Shown here: positions 28,093-30,433 of the stretch, piece after piece
Position numbering within the stretch: the stretch's first letter is position 1
Layout of the letters: the number at the start of each line of letters is the position of its first letter
NCBI GenBank assembly: GCA_002245135.1
Contig: NGBS01000937.1
Location: 1 to 30,433 of the forward strand
From: Proteromonas lacertae
Lineage: Eukaryota; Sar; Bigyra; Opalinata; Proteromonadidae
DNA length: 30,433 nt
Reading direction: 5' to 3'
The notes under the pieces: generated by a model
What the model saw: the letters and a program-made list of their open reading frames with translations, nothing else
Told to the model about the DNA's origin: nothing
Databases searched by the model: none
Position numbers and translations under genes: made by a program

Positions 28093-28419
28093 CTTTTTAT
28101 TCTTTTGTCTTATTTCTTTTGTCTTATTTCTTTTGTCTTTCTTTTTATTATGCTGTGGAGGTGTAAAAACAATAAAATTACTCAAACAAATAGAACCATA
28201 GTCAATCGAAAATTAATGAGCATGATTTATGCTGATCATTATATTTTTATAAAACTTAAAACACTTACAAAAGCATAAAATGCAATTTACACAATTAAAT
28301 CATTATTTAAAAGAAATTCAATTTGAGGGTTAACTAAAATAGAAGTTTCAGTATAAAAAATAATTTCATCTCCCAATTGAAGATGCTATATATACATTTA
28401 TATACTACTAATATATATA
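28093..28419. other. Intergenic, AT-rich
   Basis: It begins with TCTTTTGTCTTATT repeats shared with the 5S flank. No gene is seen. Confidence 0.6.
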
Positions 28420-29693
28420 TTATACCCTAAATATAACTCTTCTAAACAAAGTATTATACTCATTATAAAGAGGAATATGAACATAAACTATTTTTGATTC
28501 TCTAAAAACATCATTATTCAATCCACTCAAGGCAGAATCAAGTTTTGTCTATAATTATAAATACAATAATAGTAATATATTTATACTAACAAGTTATATA
28601 CAATACATCCTTCAGAAGGAGGATTGCAATTAATTTGAACAGATACTTTACTTGATTTATAAGTTTTTGTATTTAATTTATAGATTAGACAAGGAATATC
28701 GACTGTATCTGATACAACAAGTGTATCTTCTTCTTTCATTAATCTTGAGAGAATTAATCTAAAGAATACTACATCTAAATTACTATAAAAATTGTTTGGA
28801 ATATTTGACTTTACATTCTGATATCATTTGTCTCTAAATAAAATATAAATAATAATAATAATAATAAATATACTGAATAACAAACTAATGGATCAATATC
28901 TATATAAATAATTAAATTTGGTAATTGATTCTGTAGTATTTTATTCTTCCAATATGTTTTTAAAAATGTAAATTGTTCATAAGTAATCTATTTAAATTAA
29001 AATACATCTAAAAATATACTAAATTCATTTCATATTGTAATAGAATAAATGCCCAAATATATAAATGACTTCCATCAAATAAATACACAGTTTTATTGTT
29101 ATATTTCTATTCATAATATAAAATGAAATTATACTTTTATTACTTGGTTTATTAGCACAGTTAGATATATTGAACATAGTGTAAATGAATACTGCTGTGG
29201 ATTTTTAGTCCATAATTCTGTAAATTCATCATCATATTGAATGGATTTATATTTAATTCTGATTGTTTCAACTCTCTTCCCCATATAGTCTTGAATGAAT
29301 TTAAATAAATTTGTTTTACCACTTTGAATATTTCCATCTATACACCATGTTGAACCAATGGAAGTATTTGTAGTTTTTGAATTACGAAATAGTTCTTGTA
29401 ATTCCTTATTCTGTGATAAAACAGACTAATCATCCATAATATAAATAGGGTATATACCAAGATTTTATTGGGATCTACAACCAATCTGTCATTACCTTTA
29501 GACTTATGTGTTTCAACGATTTTGGATATTATTTCTTCTGATAATGTCTTTAAAACACCTGATAAATAAGCACTTGCTGTAGGAGTTATGTCATTAACCA
29601 ATTTAGCACTTTTTAATTTCTTTTCTAATACATCTGGTGGGAATTCGACTTTATCATCCTTTTTCTTTTTCTCTGATGTTCTTTTCTCTTCAT
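28420..29693 (-). CDS. Histone H2A-fold / deoxynucleoside-kinase-like fusion, six exons
   Basis: Exons on the minus strand are 29693-29458, 29425-29135, 29106-29020, 28987-28874, 28833-28587 and 28548-28420, with introns of 28-40 nt (all GTATA...TAG). Exon 1 into exon 2 encodes an H2A-like fold: VEFPPDVLEKKLK, ASAYLSGVLKTLSEEIISKI, RLVVDPNKIL and then SQNKELQELF, matching the H2A pattern FPVGRI...VYLAAVLEYL...IIP.hi..DEEL..LL. The same exon continues into GNIQSGKT (P-loop), ELWTKNPQQYSFTL, and later exons give LFDGSHLYIWAFILLQYEMN and NLIIYIDIDPLVCYSR, matching dNK kinases, but the ERS catalytic motif reads FDGS. One-base length mismatches occur near A/T runs in exons 1 and 5, either sequencing error or recent decay. 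The last 120 aa are unrecognised. Start and stop are less certain than the core. Confidence 0.68.
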
Positions 29694-30144
29694 TTCAGAA
29701 ATTAAAAATTCTTAAAGCTTGTCAAACTAAAAGTGATGAAAATGAGTATTGATGAATAAAAAGTAAAATAAAGTTTATAAAATTATAAGAAATGAATAAA
29801 TTAATGCTTTTAACTATCTAGTGTGTATAACATGAAGTTTTTTTTATTTATGACATCATAATAGTAAATATCTGTTTAGTAATGAATGCACAATAAAATA
29901 TCTCACATCACAATCACATTTCAATATGTTGGACATTCAAGGAATGAAATTCAATTGATTATTATATCAACATTCGATGTATTACTCTACTATTCATTGG
30001 AAAATTACACATCATTTAGTCGTATATTCATCCAATGTGTAGAAAACCATTAAAAACGAAATTGAAAACTTGAATGTGATCAAGCCTTCTATTGATTGGT
30101 TAGTTCCTTTATTAATTCAATTTATAGATTTCTAACTGTTAATC
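29694..30144. other. Divergent intergenic region
   Basis: About 450 bp of AT-rich sequence lies between two divergently transcribed genes. An ATTGATTGGTTAG (CCAAT-like) word lies about 50 bp before the carrier ATG. No further gene is seen. Confidence 0.5.
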
Positions 30145-30433
30145 ATGTCTGATCCACTTGCTGGACTTTCAGGTATTAAAATTGTTATTGTAATATTTAT
30201 TAACAGGTAGTCAAAGAGTATTAGCTGCTGTTCAACCATATTTCACTGGTGGTTGTGGGTGCATGCTTTGCTTCATGTGTTGTATAATTGATTAAAATAT
30301 TTTGTATTAGATACATCCAATTGATTTAATCAAGGTTAGAATTCAAATTAGTAAAGGTAAAGCTAATCCAATGGCATTAGTAAAAGATTTAATCAAGAAT
30401 GAAGGTGTAATGAAGTTATATGCAGGGTATATA
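30145..30433 (+). CDS. Mitochondrial carrier family protein, 5' part (2-oxoglutarate/malate-carrier-like)
   Basis: The protein starts MSDPLAGLSG at 30145. The first intron is 30173-30206 (34 nt) and the second is 30282-30310 (29 nt). After intron 1 the exon reads SQRVLAAVQPYFTGG. After intron 2 comes IHPIDLIKVRIQISKGK ... LVKDLIKNEGVMKLYAGY, which contains the family signature PxDxxKxRxQ and the downstream EG...LYxG element of the first Solcar repeat. The IHPID phrase is typical of the dicarboxylate/oxoglutarate carrier branch, which exchanges organic acids across the inner mitochondrial membrane. Exon 2 fits best with one base fewer in a GGG run near 30258. The gene runs off the right edge. 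Confidence 0.85.

Noticed and set aside
1-30433. tRNA genes
   Set aside because: No convincing cloverleaf or A/B box pair was found by eye on either strand.

Overview
The window comes from an AT-rich unicellular eukaryote. Its non-viral genes carry very short GT...AG introns (28-40 nt), and it has a 5S rRNA gene, a histone-fold gene and a mitochondrial-carrier gene. I cannot name the lineage. Intact genes read in the standard code.

Region 1 (1 to about 17,300) is the right-hand, structural part of a Polinton-like or adintovirus-like capsid-bearing element. It runs off the left window edge, so its polymerase, integrase and packaging-ATPase genes, if present, are not in view. The minus strand carries basic core-protein, major-capsid-like and penton-like genes (broken) and an intact adenovirus-type cysteine protease. 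The plus strand carries a 1077-aa protein, a basic core protein and a run of small charged, coiled-coil, zinc-knuckle and membrane proteins. A TTTTCTTG-nTnTTTTTA motif precedes many of these genes, and the word GAGGAT/ATCCTC is conspicuously frequent. A complete pogo/Tigger DNA transposon (11,432-14,716, 23-bp perfect terminal repeats, TA duplication) sits inside the element, between one such motif and the gene it should serve. The right end holds a four-exon Glu/Lys-rich gene, a short GC-rich island with a perfect hairpin, and a cluster of GAGGAT hairpins.

Region 2 (about 17,580-20,230) is decayed host DNA. It holds a 5'-truncated remnant of a surface protein with Ig-like and sushi/hormone-receptor-like modules and one membrane span, then a 110-bp inverted repeat with a 450-bp spacer.

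Region 3 (20,238-28,092) is bracketed by an apparently intact 5S rRNA gene and an internally deleted 5S relic. Between them, three long minus-strand open frames separated by 31-nt and 36-nt introns form one gene of about 2,319 aa. It combines two Crinkler/RHS-type P-loop NTPase modules, a four-cysteine zinc ribbon, a perfect 60-aa tandem repeat and a C-terminal ubiquitin-specific-protease domain. This is the most striking single object in the window.

Region 4 (28,420-30,433) holds a minus-strand multi-exon gene in which a histone H2A-type fold runs directly into a deoxynucleoside-kinase-like domain, and the 5' part of a mitochondrial carrier gene on the plus strand. Several host genes need a one-base length change near short homopolymers, which may be residual long-read error or early decay.
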